Made by a program: the position numbers and the translations under genes. This document shows, piece after piece, positions 45,229 to 58,379 of a DNA stretch of 64,000 nucleotides. Below the pieces are notes generated by a model. That model was given only the letters and a program-made list of their open reading frames with translations. It was not told where the DNA came from and searched no databases. The stretch lies in the NCBI RefSeq assembly GCF_023091745.1, contig NC_068935.1:63140724-63204723 (forward strand), in the 5' to 3' direction. The DNA is from Budorcas taxicolor (Eukaryota > Chordata > Mammalia > Artiodactyla > Bovidae). Numbering within the stretch: position 1 is the stretch's first letter; every line of letters begins with the position of its first letter.

Positions 45229-45429
45229 TTTGAACCTTTTGATTTACTTTTGGAAATAAAACTTGTCTTAGTAAATAATTTTAAAACACAGTAAAAATAT
45301 TCTGTCAACATGTGGTAACTTGTCTGGGAGGCGGCAGAACCCAGTAGCCCAAGAGGAAAGAATAGACATGTGCTGACTATGACCCCTTCTGCACGGGGGT
45401 TACAGCCTGCACCTCCTATATTGTCCTCA

Positions 45430-45790
45430 AATTTGCATAGTATCTGTCCTACATTTAGATCTTTATCTTCTTTGAAGTTTATTTTTGTGTATGATTTGAG
45501 GGATATTCTAATTTCACTCTCGTTTTCATTGTTGATGCATGTCCACACTCTCCTCCATAGTGGCTTTCACCTATTTCATTTACAGCAATGGAGGTGGAGG
45601 GGTCCGTTGTCTTCATGGCATGTGGTGGATTTAACCTTCATAGACTGCTTGACGGTCACCATTCTGATTGGTGGTGTGAGGTGAGACTGAAGGCCCTTCC
45701 CTAATACTTAGCAATGTTGACATCTTTTCACGTGATTTTTTTTTTAATGTGTGAGTTAAAGGTACCTGTTAAAATTGGCTTTGTGGCAGT
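45430..45790 (-). mobile_element. Old L1 fragment
   Basis: Minus-strand L1-like sequence (TTGATGCATGTCCACACTCTCC, GTTGACATCTTTTCACGTGAT). Diverged, with no open frame. Confidence 0.45.
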
Positions 45791-45879
45791 CTACCTAGTT
45801 ATGAATTCTTTTTTGATGACCGCCCCCCCCCCCCCAGGAGACTCCAGGAGATCAGTTGTTGTTTACTTAGAAACCCTTG

Positions 45880-46768
45880 GACCTTGTGAATATTGAATGC
45901 CTGTCAACATGGCTTTCTTTGATGGGCAGGGCTATGGCTTTCCCTGTTGTTCCACCTGAGACCAAAGTATTGTGGAGGTAATGAAGACAATGGCGACCTC
46001 CTTCCAAAGATCCCATGCATGCACTGCTGCACTCAGTGCCCCCGACCCTTCAGCAGGCCATCACCGACCCACGCCTCTGCCAGAGACTCATGGACTGTCA
46101 CGGGCAAGTCTGAGTTAGTCTCTTTTGGGGACACTGCTCCTTTCTCCTGGGTCCTGGTGCACACAAGATTCTGTTTGTGCCCTCCAAGAGTCTGTTTCCC
46201 CAGTCCTGTGGCAGTTCTGTAATCAAATCCCACTGGCCTCCAAAGTCTAATTCCCTGGAGGTTCTCAGTCCCTTTGCCTGATCCCCAGGTTGGGAAATCT
46301 GCTGTGGGTCCTAGAACTTTCTTAAGAGTGCAAGAATTTCTTTGTTGTAATTGTTCTGCACTTTGTGGGTTGTCTGCTCAGGGTCTCTATGATGGGGTTA
46401 ATGGCGACCTCCTCGAAGAGGACTTATGCCACACCCAGGTCTCCTGCACCCAGAGCCCCTGCCTGTGCACCACTGCTGATCCGTACCTCCACAGGAGACG
46501 CTCAAACACTCAAAGGCAGGTCTGGTCAGTCTCTGTGGGGTCTCCTGGTCACACAAGGTTTTGTTTGAGCACTCTGAGTGTCTCTGGCAGGTATGGGATT
46601 TGATTCTAAACCCTGTTTTACCCCTCCTACTGTCTTGCTGGGGCTTCTCCTTTGCACTTGGACATGGGGTATCCTGTTGATGGTTGTTCAGCAGCGAGTT
46701 GTATTTTGGAGATCTCACAGGAGAAGATGAGCACGTGTCCTTCTACTCTGCCATTTTGTCACTTTGGA
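45880..46768 (-). mobile_element. Bovine L1 5' UTR fragment
   Basis: Reverse complement of an L1 5' UTR. The outer end is CTTCTACTCTGCCATTTTGTC at 46740-46762, preceded by GGTTGTTCAGCAGCGAGTTG. Two internal ATGGCGACCTCCT segments (about 45990 and 46402) suggest repeated sub-blocks. No ORF1 or ORF2 is attached. Confidence 0.7.
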
Positions 46769-46905
46769 TTAAAGATTTACTAAGCATGGTCCTGTGTATC
46801 AGAACAAGGCCCTGTTTTCCCCACAGTCAGTCTCTCCCATGAGGAAGCTTCCAGAAGCCTCTTATCAGTCAGAGGCATAGTGGTGCGGTGCTCTGTGAGA
46901 TGACC

Positions 46906-47660
46906 TTGTTGGATGGAGGCGGGGTGATCTGTGTGCTCACCTGGCATGGATGGAGGTGGGGTGGTCAGAGTGTTGACATGGCATGGATGGAGCGGGGGTG
47001 GTCTGTGTGCTGACCTGGTATGGATGGAAGTGGGGTCGTCTGGGTGCTCAATTGACATGAATGGAGGTTGGGTGGTCTAAGTGGTGTCCTGGGATGGTTG
47101 GAGTGGGGGTGGTCTGTGTGCTGTCCTGGCATGGATGGAGGTCGAGTGGTCTGTGTGCTGACCTGGCATAGATGGAGGTGGGGTGCTCTGAGTGGTGACC
47201 TGGCATGGATGGAGGTGGGGTGGACTGTGTGCTGACCTGGCATAAATGGAGGTGGGGTGGTCTTTGTCCTGACCAGGCATCCAGGGACGTTGAGTTGTCT
47301 GTGTACTGACCTAGCATGGATGGAGGTGCAGTGGTCTGTGTGCTGACTTGGCATAGCTGGAGGTGGGGTGGTCTGTGTCCCGACCGGACATCTATGGAGG
47401 TGGGGTGGTCTGTGAGCTAACCTGGCATGGATGGAGGTGCAGTAATCTGTGTGCTGACCTGGCATGGATAGACATGATTTTGTCTGTGTGCTGATCTGGC
47501 ATGGATGAAGCTGGGGTGGTTTGTGTGCTGACCTGGCATGGATGGAGGTCAAGTGGTCTGTGTGCTGACCTAGCATGGATGGAGATGGAGTGGTCTGAGT
47601 GCTGACCTAGCATGGATGGAGGTGGAGTGGTCTGTGTGCTCACCTTGCATGGATGAAGCT
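46906..47660 (-). repeat. 37-bp minisatellite, about 20 copies
   Basis: The + strand unit is close to GTGCTGACCTGGCATGGATG plus GAGGTGGGGTGGTCTGT. Successive copies at 47121, 47158 and 47195 are exactly 37 bases apart. Since 37 leaves remainder 1 on division by 3, every minus-strand frame reads the same 37-residue cycle. This explains overlapping open frames of 203, 93 and 89 codons rich in His, Pro, Ser and Thr. No start context or conserved domain supports a protein. Confidence 0.92.
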
Positions 47661-47899
47661 CTGGTGGAACCAATCTGTGTGTTCCTAAGTGACAGAGTTG
47701 AGCTGTGCTTGGCTGGTGGGTGGGTGAGCAGGTTAATGATCAGTCAGGGAGGAGGCATTTACTTGGTAGTGAGAGAGTCAATTCATAACCAGCTTGAGAA
47801 GAAGTCCAGGTTCCCCGAAGAGGAGAACAGGATCTGGGGCTCTCAAAGCCCAGATATGGGTCTGGAGTTCTCAAGGAGGAGGAAAGGACAAACTTTTTT

Positions 47900-48355
47900 T
47901 TTCCTCTGCATTCCTTAATCTTTGACACATAAAGTGTTATTTTCTTTAAGCCTGGAACTGATGATACACAACAAACAACTCAGTTTAAACTCTGTATTAA
48001 GGATTATATAACAACAATATATCCTGCTTGAGGACAGTTTCTTCTTCCTGAAAACCTTCTGGCTAATCCTGTTATCTGAAAATGTAAATTATGGGAGTGG
48101 GTCTAGTAAGATCTTTATAACCTTGAGACATTCTTTTGATTTATTGTAATAACTAATTTAAAAAGTATACAACTCCCTTGCTAACACTAGCAAGGGGGCA
48201 TTCTCTATCATCCTTCTGATGTCTACGTCAGAAGCTTTCTCTGTCCTTTTTCTTACTTTAATAAAACTCTCCTACACAAAAGCTCTTGAGTGATCAAGCC
48301 TCATCCCTGGTCCCGAAGCTAAATCATCTTCAGAGGTCATGAATTCGATATCGTT
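47900..48355 (+). mobile_element. Probable solo LTR (third ERV family), left edge uncertain
   Basis: An AT-rich region ends with an AATAAAACT polyadenylation signal (about 48262), then AAAGCTCTTGAGTGATCAAGCC, TCCCTGGTCCCGAAGC and a TCGTTCA end, as in ruminant ERV R/U5 regions. The left boundary was not resolved. Confidence 0.5.
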
Positions 48356-48795
48356 CACTGTAAGCTATAAGAAGTGGGTTTGATTTTTCTGCTTGACCCC
48401 TTGCCCTTTGTAAATGAGAGACTAGCTTTATGTGTGTGTGAAGTGAGTATTAATTAGCAGCATGTCGCTCTGACTCTCATTTTCTAACTGAGAGCATCAA
48501 AACTGTTTTTGCAGTGACTTTCATTAGCCTTAGGAAGTTCCTTGCCTTGGCTCCATGCCTTGCTCCTTGTTCAGGGAGGTTTAGTGGGTCTGACCGGCAA
48601 GCCCTTGGGAAAGCCTGTGGAGTTCAGTTATGACACTGCATTAGTGCCATGTATTGGTCCATTTATTTACTCTAATGTGCACTTTGCAAAGCCATTATGA
48701 GGTGTTCTCTTGAGATTTCTTATTCTCCTAGTGGTTGATGCAGTGTAGCTTGGAATAGATCCAGAAAGCAGTAAGTGGAATGTACTCTATACCTG
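48356..48795. other. Unassigned sequence
   Basis: No gene or repeat recognised. Confidence 0.35.
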
Positions 48796-48796
48796 T

Positions 48797-51700
48797 CTTT
48801 TTTTTTTTTTTAAACAGAGTTTTATTTCATTTTTACTTGGAGGATAATTACTTCACAATATTTTGATGGTTTCTGCTATACATCAACATGAATCAGCCAT
48901 AGGTATACACACGTCCCCTCCCTCTTAAAAACCTCCCTCCCACCTTCTTCCCCATCCTACCCCTCTAGGTGTCACAAATTGGGGTCCCTGTGTCATAAAG
49001 CAAATTCCTACTGGCTATCTACTTTACATGTGGTAGTATATGTGTTTCCATGCTAATCTCTCAATTCATCCCACCCTCTCCTTTCTGCACTGTGTCTGCA
49101 TCTCTATATCTCTATGTCTGCATCTCCATTGCTGCCCTGCAAGTAGGTTCATCAGTGCCATTTTCCTAGATTCCCTATATATATGCTAATACAATATTTG
49201 TCTTTCTCTTTATGATTTACATCACTTTGTGTAATAGCCTCTAGGTTCATCTACCTCATTAGCAGTGACTCAAATGTGTTCCTTTTTATGGCTGAGTAAT
49301 ATTCCATCGTGAATATGTAACACAGCTTCTTTATCCATTCATCTGTTGATGGGCAACTAGGTCGCTTCCATGTGCTAGCTATTGTAAATGCTGCTGCAGT
49401 GAACCATGAGGTACATGTGTCTTTTTCAGTTATGGTTTCCTCAGGGAACATGTGCAATAGTAGCATTGCTGTATCATATGGTAGTTTTCTTCCTAGTTTT
49501 TGAAGGAATCTCCATACTGTTCTCCATAATGGCTGTATCAATCTGTATTCCCACCAAGAGTGCAAAAGGATTCCCCTTTCTTCACATTCTCTCTAGCATT
49601 TATTTTTTGTGGACATTTTGATGATGGCCATTCTGACCTCTGTTGGATGGCACCTCTCTATAGTTTTGATTTGCATTTATCTAATAATGAGCAGTATTGA
49701 CCATCTTTTCATGTACTTTTTAGCCATCTGCATGTCTTCTTTGGAGAAGTGTCTATTTAGGTTTTCTGTCCACTTGTTGATTGGGTTGTTTGTTTTTCTG
49801 TTATTGAGCTGCATGAGCTGCTTGTATATTTTGGAGATCAGCTTTTTGTCAGTTGTTTCATTTGCTATTGTTTTCTCCCATACTAAGGGCTGTCTTTTCA
49901 TCTTGCTTGTAGTTTCCTTTGTTGTACAAAAACTTTTAAGTTACTTAGGTTCGATTTGTTTATTTTCATTATCCTAGGAGATGGGTTGTAGAGGATCTTG
50001 CTATCATTGATGTCAGAGTGTTTTGTCTATGTTTTCCTCTAAGAGTTTTATAGTTTCTGCTCTTACATTTAAATCTTTAATCCATTTGAGCTTACTTTTT
50101 TGTGTGGTTTTAGAAAGTGTTCTAATTTCATTCTTTCACAGGTAGCTGCCAAGTTTCCCAGCACCACTCATTGAAGGGACTGTCTTTTTTCCATTGTATA
50201 CTTTTGTCTCCTTTGTCAAAGATAAGGTGACCATAGGTGTGTGGATTTATCTCCAGGCTTTCTATTTTGTTCCCTTGGTCTATATTTCTATTTTTGTGCC
50301 AGTACCATACTGTCTCAGTAACTGGAGATTTGTAGTATTGTCAGTTCAGTCAGTTCAGTCGCTCAGTCATGTCCGACTCTTTGCGACCCCATGAATCGCA
50401 GCACGCCAGGCCTCTCTGTCCATCACCATCTCCCGGAGTTCACTCAGATTCACGTCCATCGAGTCCGTGATGCCATCCAGCCATCTCATCCTCTGTCGTC
50501 CCCTTCTCCTGCCCCCAATCCCTCCCAGCATCAGAGTCTTTTCCAATGAGTCAACTCTTCACATGAGGTGGCCAAAGTACTGGAGTTTCAGCTTTAGCAT
50601 CATTCCTTCCAAAGAAATCCCAGGGTTGATCTCCTTCAGAATGGACTGGTTGGATCTCCTTACAGTCCAAGGGACTCTCAAGAGTCTTCTCCAACACCGC
50701 AGTTCAATACTTCGGCACTCAGCCTTCTTCACAGTCCAACTCACATCCATACATGACCACAGGAAAAACCATAGCCTTGACTAGACGGACCTTAGTCGGC
50801 AAAGTAATGTCTCTGCTTTTGAATATACTGTCTAGGTTGGTCATAACTTTTCTTCCAAGGAGAAAGCATCTTTTAATTTCATGGCTGCAGTCACCATCTG
50901 CAGTGATTTTGCAGCCCAAAAAACTAAAGTCTGACACTGTTTCCACTGTTTCCCCATCTATTTCCCATGAATTGATGGGACCGGATGCCATGATCTTCAT
51001 TTTCTGAATGTTGAGCTTTAAGCCAACTTTTTCACTCTCCTCTTTCACTTTCATCAAGAGGCTTTTTAGCTCCTCTTTAATTTCTGCCATAAGGGTGGTG
51101 TCATCTGCATATCTGAGATTATTGATATTTCTCCCGGCAATCTTGATTCCAGCTTGTGTTTCTTCCAGTCCAGCATTTCTCATGATGTACTCTGCATATA
51201 AGTTAAACAAGCAGGGTGACAATATACAGCCTTGACGTACTCCTTTTCCTATTTGGAACCAGTCTGGTGTTCCATGTCCAGTTCTAACTGTTGCTTCCTG
51301 ACCTGCATACACGTTTCTCAAGAGGCAGGTTAGGTGGTCTGGTATTCCCATCTCTTTCAGAATTTTCCAGTTTATTGTGATCCACACAGTCAAAGGCTTT
51401 GGCATAGTCAATAAAGCAGAAATAGATGTTTTACTGGAACTCTCTTGCTTTTTCAATGATCCAGTGGATGTTGGCAATTTGATCTCTGGTTCCTCTGCCT
51501 TTTCTAAAACCAGCTTGAACATCAGGGAGTTCACGGTTCATGTATTGCTCGAAGCCTGGCTTGGAGAATTTTGAGCATTACTTTACTAGCATGTGAGATG
51601 AGTGCAATTGTGTGGTACTTTGAGCATTCTTTGGCATTGCCTTTCTTTGGAATTGGAATGAAACCTGACCTTTTCCAGTCCTGTGGCCACTGCTGAGTTT

Positions 51701-54700
51701 TCCAAATTTGCTGGCACATTGAGTGCAGCACTTTCACAGCATCATCTTTCAGGATTTGAAACAGCTCAACTGGAATTCCATCACCTCCACTAGCTTTGTT
51801 CGTAGTGATGCTTTCTAAGGCCCACTTGACTTCACATTCCAAGATGTCTGGCTCGAGATTAGTGATCACATCATCATGATTATCTGGGTCATGAAGATCT
51901 TTTTTGTACAGTTCTTCTGTGTATTCTTGCCACCTCTTCTTAATATCTTCTGCTTCTGTTAGGTCCATACCATTTCTGTCCTTTATCGAGCCCATCTTTG
52001 GATGAAATGTTCCCTTGGTATCTCTAATTTTCTTGGAGATCTCTAGTCTTTCCCATTCTGTTCTTTTCCTCTATTTCTTTGCATTGATCGCTGAAGAAGG
52101 CTTTCTTATCTCTTCTTGCTATTCTTTGGAACTCTGCATTCAGATGCTTATATCTTTCCTTTTCTCCTTGCTTTTTGCCTTTCTTCTTTTCACAGCTATT
52201 TGTAAGGCCTCCCCAGACAGCCATTTTGCTTTTTTGCATTTGTTTTCCATGGGGATGGTCTTGATCCCTCTCTCCTGTACAATGTCACGAACCTCATTCC
52301 ATAGTTCATCAGGCACTCTATCAGATCTAGGCTCTTAAATCTATTTCTCACTTCCACTGCATAATCATAAGGGATTTGATTTAGGTCATACCTGAATGGT
52401 CTAGTGGTTTTCCCTACTTTCTTCAATTTGAGTCTGAATTTGGTAATAAGGAGTTCATGATCTGAGCCACAGTCAGCTCCTGGTCTTGTTTTTGCTGACT
52501 GTATAGAGCTTTTCCATCTTTGGCTGCAAAGAATATAATCAAGCTGATTTCGATGTTGACCATCTGGTGATGTCCATGTATAGAATCTTCTCTTGTGGTG
52601 TTGGGAAGAGGGTGTTTGCTATGACCAGTGCATTTTCTTGGCAAAACTCTATTAGTCTTTGTCCTGCTTCATTCTGCATTCCAAGGGCAAATTTGCCTGT
52701 TACTCCAGGTGTTTCTTGACTTCCTACTTTTGCATTCCAATCCCCTATAATGAAAAGGACATCTTTTTTGGGTGTTAGTTCTAAAGGTCTTGTAGGTCTT
52801 CATAAAACCGTTCAACTTCAGTTTCTTCAGCATTACTGGTTGGGGCATAGACTTGGATAACTGTGATATTGAATGGTTTGCCTTGGAGATGTACAGAGAT
52901 CATTCTGTCGTTTTTGAGATTGCATCCAAGTACTGCATTTCAGACTCTTTTGTTGACCATGATGGCTACTCCATTTCTTCTGAGGGATTCCTGCCCGCAG
53001 TAGTAGATATAATGGTCATCTAAGTTAAATTCACCCATTCCAGTCCATTTTAGTTCGCTGATTCCTAGAATGTCGCCTCCATATGTTGGAATTTTTAGTA
53101 GTTTTTCTCCTGTAATTGAGATCTAATCTTAATGCATTATGGTCAGAAAAGATGCTTGGGATGATTTCAATTTTTTTGAATTTATCAAGGTTAGATTTAT
53201 GGCCCAGGATGTGATCTATCCTGGAGAAGGTCCGTGAGCACTTGAGAAAAAGGTGAAATTCATTGTTTTGGGGTGAAATGTCCTATAGATATCAATTAGG
53301 TCTAGCTGGTCTATTGTATCATTTAAAGTTTGCATTTCTTTGTTAATTTTCTGTTTAGTTGATCTGTCCATAGATGTGAGTGGGATATTAAAGTCTCCCA
53401 CTATTATTGTGTTATTGTTAATTTCCTCTTTCATACTTGTTAGCATTTGTCTTACACATTGTGGTGCTCCTATGTTGGGTGCATATATATTTATAATTGT
53501 TATATCTTCTTCTTGGATTGATCCTTTGATCATGATGTAGTGTCCTTCTTTGTCTCTTTTCACAGCCTTTATTTCAAAGTCTATTTTATCTGATATGAGT
53601 ATTGCTACTCCTTCTTTCTTTTGGTCTCTATTTGCAGGGAATATCTTTTTCCAGCCCTTCACTTTCAGTCTGTATGTGTCTTTTGATTTGAGGTGGGTCT
53701 CTTGTAGGCAGCATATATAGGGGTCTTGTTTTTGTATCCATTCAGCCAGTCTTTGCCTTTTGGTCGGGGCATTCAACCCATTTACATTTTAGGTAATTAT
53801 TGATAAGTATGATCCTGTTGCCATTTACTTTATTGTTTTGGGTTTGGGTTTATACACTCTTTTTGTGTTTCCTGTCTAGAGAAGATCCTTTAGCATTTGT
53901 TGGAGAGCTGGTTTGGTGGTGCTGAATTCTCTCAGCTTTTGCTTGTCTGTAAAGCTTTTGATTTCTCCTTCATATTTGAATGAGATCCTTGCTGGATACA
54001 GTAATCTGGGCTGTAGGTTATTTTCTTTCAGCACTTTAAGTATGTCTTGCCATTCCCTCCTGGCCTGAAGCATTTCTATTGAAAGATCAGCTGTTATCCT
54101 TATGGGAATCACCTTGTGTGTTATTTGTTGTTTTCCTGTTGCTGCTTTTAATATTTGTTCTTTGTGTTTGATCTTTGTTAATTTGATTAATATGTGTCTG
54201 TGGGTGTTTCTCCTTGGGTTTATCCTGTTTGGAACTCTCTGGGTTTCTTGGACTTGGGTGATTATTTCCTTCCCCATTTTAGGGAAGTTTTCAACTATTA
54301 TCTCCTCAAGTATTTTCTCATGGTCTTTCTTTTTTCCTCTCTGATTAATTTATTTCTATCATTCTATCTTCTATTTCACTAATCCTATCTTCTGCCTCCG
54401 TTATTCTAATATTTGTTGCCTCCAGAGTGTTTTGGATCTCATTATTGCATTATTCATTATATATTGTAGTTCGCTCTGATTACCCTCAGGGCATTTGGGC
54501 CCAATACTTACTCTAAGCAATGCAGCCTGCGCCTCCCTGCCCAGCCCCTGCTTGCTAGTGGCGGATGCAGGCGTCTGCGCTGCTTCTCCGCTGGGGGAGT
54601 TGCTGTTGGGCTCGTAATCTGTGGGTTTTAATTATTTATTTATTTTCCTCCCTGTTATGTTGCCCTCTGTGCTTCCAAGGCTCACCACAGACTCGGCGGT

Positions 54701-54980
54701 GAGAGTGTTTCCTGGTGTTTGGAAACTTCTCACTTTTTAAGACTCCCTTCCTGGGACAGAGCTCCGTACCTAACTCTTTTGTCTCTCTTATTGTCTTTTA
54801 TATTTTTTCCTACCTCTTTTCGAAGAAAATGGGCTGCTTTTCTGGGTGCCTGATGTCCTCTGCCAGCATTCAGAAGTTGTTTTGTGGAATTTACTCAGGG
54901 TTTAAATGTTCTTTTGATGAATTTGTGGGGGAGAAAGTGGTCTCCCCGTCCTATTCCTGCTCCATCTTAGGACCGCCTCC
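48797..54980 (-). mobile_element. Bovine L1 with internal deletion, interrupted by BovB
   Basis: Minus strand: 3' UTR and poly(A) (T-run at 48798-48812), ORF2 3' part to 50340, a BovB insertion 50341-53085, ORF2 endonuclease (53216-53776, open, IQKQDPYICCLQETHLKSKD), ORF1 (53876-54277 open), and 5' UTR ending near CCATCTTAGGACCGCCTCC at about 54980. The RT part between the two ORF2 pieces is missing, so about 2 kb was deleted at the BovB. The endonuclease piece is unusually well preserved. Confidence 0.88.
50341..53085 (-). mobile_element. BovB LINE, 5'-truncated, nested in L1
   Basis: Minus strand: 3' ACTGA-type end at 50341, RT in the open frame 50719-51534 (271 codons, YADDTTLMAE block at about 51090-51115), upstream RT in 51531-51995, endonuclease region to 53085. 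Closely parallel to 38378-41752 but without the SINE and without the 5' end. Confidence 0.92.
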
Positions 54981-54984
54981 TCAA

Positions 54985-55445
54985 TGCTTACTCTTGGAAG
55001 GAAACTTATGACCAACCTAGACAGCATATTAAAAAGTAGAGACATTACTTTGCCAACAAAGGTCCATCTAGTCAAGGCTATGTTTTTTCCAGTAGTTATG
55101 TATGGATGTGAGAGTTGGATTATAAAGAAAGCTGAGCACTAAAGAACTGATGCTTTTGAACTGTGGTATTGGAGAAGATGCTTGAGAGTCCCTTGAACTG
55201 CAAGGAGATCCAACCAGCCCATCCTAAAGGAGATGAATCATTTGAAAAACCCTGATGCTGGGAAAGATTGAGGGCAGGAGAAGAAGGGGATGACAGAGGA
55301 TGAGATGGTTGGATGGCATCACTGACTCAATGGACGTGTGTTTGGGTGAACTCTGGGAGTTGTTGATGATCAGGGAGGCCTGGTGTGCTGCGGTTCATAG
55401 GGTCACAAGAGTCGGACACGACTGAGTGACTGAACTGAACTAAAC
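54985..55445 (+). mobile_element. 5'-truncated BovB 3' part
   Basis: TTGGAAGGAAACTTATGACC to ACTGAACTGAACTAAACTGA tail, inserted at the junction between two L1 copies. Confidence 0.9.
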
Positions 55446-55449
55446 TGAA

Positions 55450-57830
55450 GTATCTTTGTGTTACTGTCAATTTCTCCTTTAATAGTTGTTAGTATTTGCC
55501 TTATGTATTGAGGTGCTCCTATGTTGGGTGCATATATATTTTGAATTTTTATATTTTCTTGGATTGATCCTTTGATCATTATGTAGTGTCCTTTGTGTCT
55601 TGATCTTTAGTTTAAAGTCTACTCTGTCTCATATGAGTATTGTTAATCCCACTTTCTTTTGATTTCCATTTGCATGGAATATCTTTTTCCAGCCCCTCAC
55701 TTTCAGTCTGTATGCTTCCCTCAGTCTCAGGTGGGTTTATTGTAGAGAGGATATATAGGGGTCTTATTTTTGTATCTGTTCAGCCAGTTTGTATGTTTTA
55801 GTTGGAGCACTTAGTCCATTTACATTTAAGGGAATTACCAATGTGTATGATCCTGTTACCATTTACTTTATTGTTTTGGGTTTGTTTTTGTAGGCCTCTT
55901 TTTTGTGTTTCCTAACAAGAGAAGTTCCTTTAGCATTTGTGGAAGAGCTAGTTTTGTGGCGGAGAATTCTCCTAGCTTTTGCTTGTCTGTAAAGCTTTTG
56001 GTTTTTCCTTTGAGTCTGAATGAGTTCCTTTTTGGATAGAGTAATCTGGGTTGTAGGCATTTCCTACTCATCACTTAAGTATGTTCTGCCATTCCCTTCT
56101 GGCCTGAAGAGTTTGTATTGAAAGATCAGCTGTTAGCTTTATAGGGATCCCCTTGTGTGTTATTTGTTGTTTTTCCCTTGCTGGTTCTTGTGTTTTTGTC
56201 AGTTTGATGTCTTGCCATATTTCTTGTTGGGTTTATCCTATGCAGGACTCTCTGGGCTTTGTGGACTTTGGTGGCTATTTCCCTTCCCATTTTAGACTTT
56301 TCAACTTTAATCTCCTGAAATATTTCCTTGTGGCCTTTCCTTTTGTCTTCTTCTAGAGACAAGAAGATTTAAATGTTGTTATATTTAATGTTGTCCTGTA
56401 GGTCTCTGAGACTGTCCTCATTCCTTTTTATTCTTTTTTCTTTATTATGTTCTAGTTCAGTCATTTCAACCATTCCATCTTCCAGCTCACTTATCCATTC
56501 CTCTGCCTCAGATACTGTATTGATTTGCTCCAGGGTGTTTTTTTTTCCCCCCTTTATTTTTAGTAGAAGGATACTTGCTTAACAATATTGTGTTTCTGCC
56601 ATGCATCCACATGAATCAGCCATAGGTGTACATATGACCCTCCCTCTTGAACCTCCTTCCCACCTCTCATCCTATTCTACCCCTCTTGGTTGTCACAGAT
56701 CCCATTTTGAGTTCCCTGAATTATAAAGCAATTTCCCACTGGCCATCTGTTTTACATATGGTAGTGTATATATTTCCATGCTCTTCTCACCATTTTCTTC
56801 CTCCCCCCACCTTTTTTCCATAATTCTGTTCTCTATGTGTGTGTTTCCATTGTTGCCCTGCAGATAGGTTCATCAGTGCCATTTTCTAGATTCCCTATAT
56901 ATGTGTTAATATATGATATTTGTTTTTCTCTTTCTAACTTGCTTCACTCTCTTTAATAGGCTGTATGTTCATCTCCCTCATTAGCACTGACTCAAATGCA
57001 TTCCTTTTTATGGCTGAATAATATTCCATTGTATATATGTACCACAGCTTCTTTATCCATTCATCTGTCGATGGACATCTAGGTTGCTTCCATGTCTTAG
57101 CTATTGTAAAGAGTGCTGCAATGAATGTTAGGATGAATGTGTCTTTTTCAAATATGGTTTCTTCAGTGGTTTTTAATCTCAGTTATTGCATTCTTCATTG
57201 CTGATTGTTTATTATTTAATTCTTCAAGGTCCTTGTTGAACATTTCTTGCATCTTCTCAATCTGTGTCTCTAGTCTATCCATGCCTCCATTTTATTTCCA
57301 GAAGTTTGGATCATCTCTACTGTCATTCTTCTGAATTCTTTTCCAGGTAAATTGCCTGTTTCCTGTTCAGTTGTTCAATCCTGTGGGTTTTAACCATGTT
57401 CCTTAATCTGCTGGATGTTCCTTTGTCATTTTCATTTTGTTTAATTTCTTTGTTTGATATCTCTTTTTTGCAGCTTGAAAGGCTGTAGGTCTTAACTATG
57501 GAGTCTGCCTCCCCTGAGTGGGATTGGACCAATGCCTTGTGAAAGTTTCCTGGTTGGGGGATTTGTATTTGTGTTCTGGTGGGTGAAGCTAGATCTTGTC
57601 TTTCTGAAGGGCAGTGGCTGGGTCTGGTAGTGTGGTTTGGGGTGTCTTTGGGTTCAGTATAGCTTTGGGCAGCCTGTCTTCCAAAGTACAAATTTGTGCC
57701 CCTATTTGGTTGAAGGATAAGCGAAGGGTGTTTGGCACTACAGCTTGCTGGCTTTTGGGTGTGGCTTAGTCTTAGTGAGGAGGTGGAAGCCTTAGGGAGG
57801 GCACTCACACATTAATGTTCTATGGGGCTG
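55450..57830 (-). mobile_element. Second bovine L1 fragment (endonuclease, ORF1, 5' UTR)
   Basis: Minus strand: endonuclease-region sequence 55450-55850 matching 53390-53800, ORF1 55860-56530 and 57170-57480, and a 5' UTR to about 57830. It is interrupted by 56540-57165. More decayed than the neighbouring copy. Confidence 0.82.
56540..57165 (-). mobile_element. L1 3' end inserted in L1 ORF1
   Basis: T-run then CAACAATATTGTGTTTCTGCC, ATGAATCAGCCATAGGTG and TTCCTTTTTATGGCTGAATA, the bovine L1 3' UTR and ORF2 end in reverse complement. Same orientation as its host L1. Confidence 0.85.
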
Positions 57831-57869
57831 GGAGTTCTGTAGTGATCGAAAGTCCTGGAGTCGTTAGCC

Positions 57870-57978
57870 ATCAGCCATTTCCTTCTCCAGGGGATCTTCC
57901 CCACCAAGGGATTAAAGCCAGGTCCCTTGCATTGCAGGCAGATTCCTTTTCTGTCTGAGCCTCTAGGGAAGCCCCTAG
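57870..57978 (-). mobile_element. Bov-tA SINE head fragment
   Basis: TTCCTTCTCCAGGGGATCTTCC, then CATTGCAGGCAGATTCC and GAGCCTCTAGGGAAGCCC, the reverse-complement tRNA-like head. Confidence 0.82.
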
Positions 57979-58286
57979 AGAATGCCTCACACCGATTAAA
58001 TATTCAATAAATACGTGTTGAAAATGAAGAGTATAGTCATGAATAGCAGAGATTTGATTATCATGACGATAATTATTGTTATTTCACAAGTCTTTGCTGT
58101 CAGATTATAGCAGGAATGTGTATGGTAGGATGTAGGAACACAGTACAGTTTCCAACTGTGTGTTCATCTGAAAGTTTCGACGGGCAGGTCTTCAGTTACC
58201 TTCTAAAGACAGTGCCAGGATATTTCATTGCTTTATATTCTCCCTCTCTCTTTTGAACCTTCCTTCGCTTTCCCATCTACTTGTTA

Positions 58287-58375
58287 TTGTTGAGTAGTTG
58301 ATAAGTCATGTCAGCCTCTTTGTGATCCTGTGGACTGTGGCCCACCAGGCTCCTCTATCCATGGGATTTCCCAGC
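58287..58375 (-). mobile_element. BovA SINE fragment
   Basis: GTTGATAAGTCATGTC, then CTGTGGACTGTGGCCCACCAG and CCATGGGATTTCC. Body only. Confidence 0.75.
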
Positions 58376-58379
58376 ACCC

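Noticed and set aside
46965..47576. 203-codon His/Pro/Thr-rich frame on the - strand
   Set aside because: Produced by the 37-bp tandem repeat, which opens all minus frames equally.
46906..47660. Possible CRISPR-like array
   Set aside because: Units are contiguous 37-bp repeats without unique spacers, in mammalian DNA.
50719..51534. 271-codon reverse transcriptase frame as a host gene
   Set aside because: It is the RT of a 5'-truncated BovB without endonuclease continuity or promoter.
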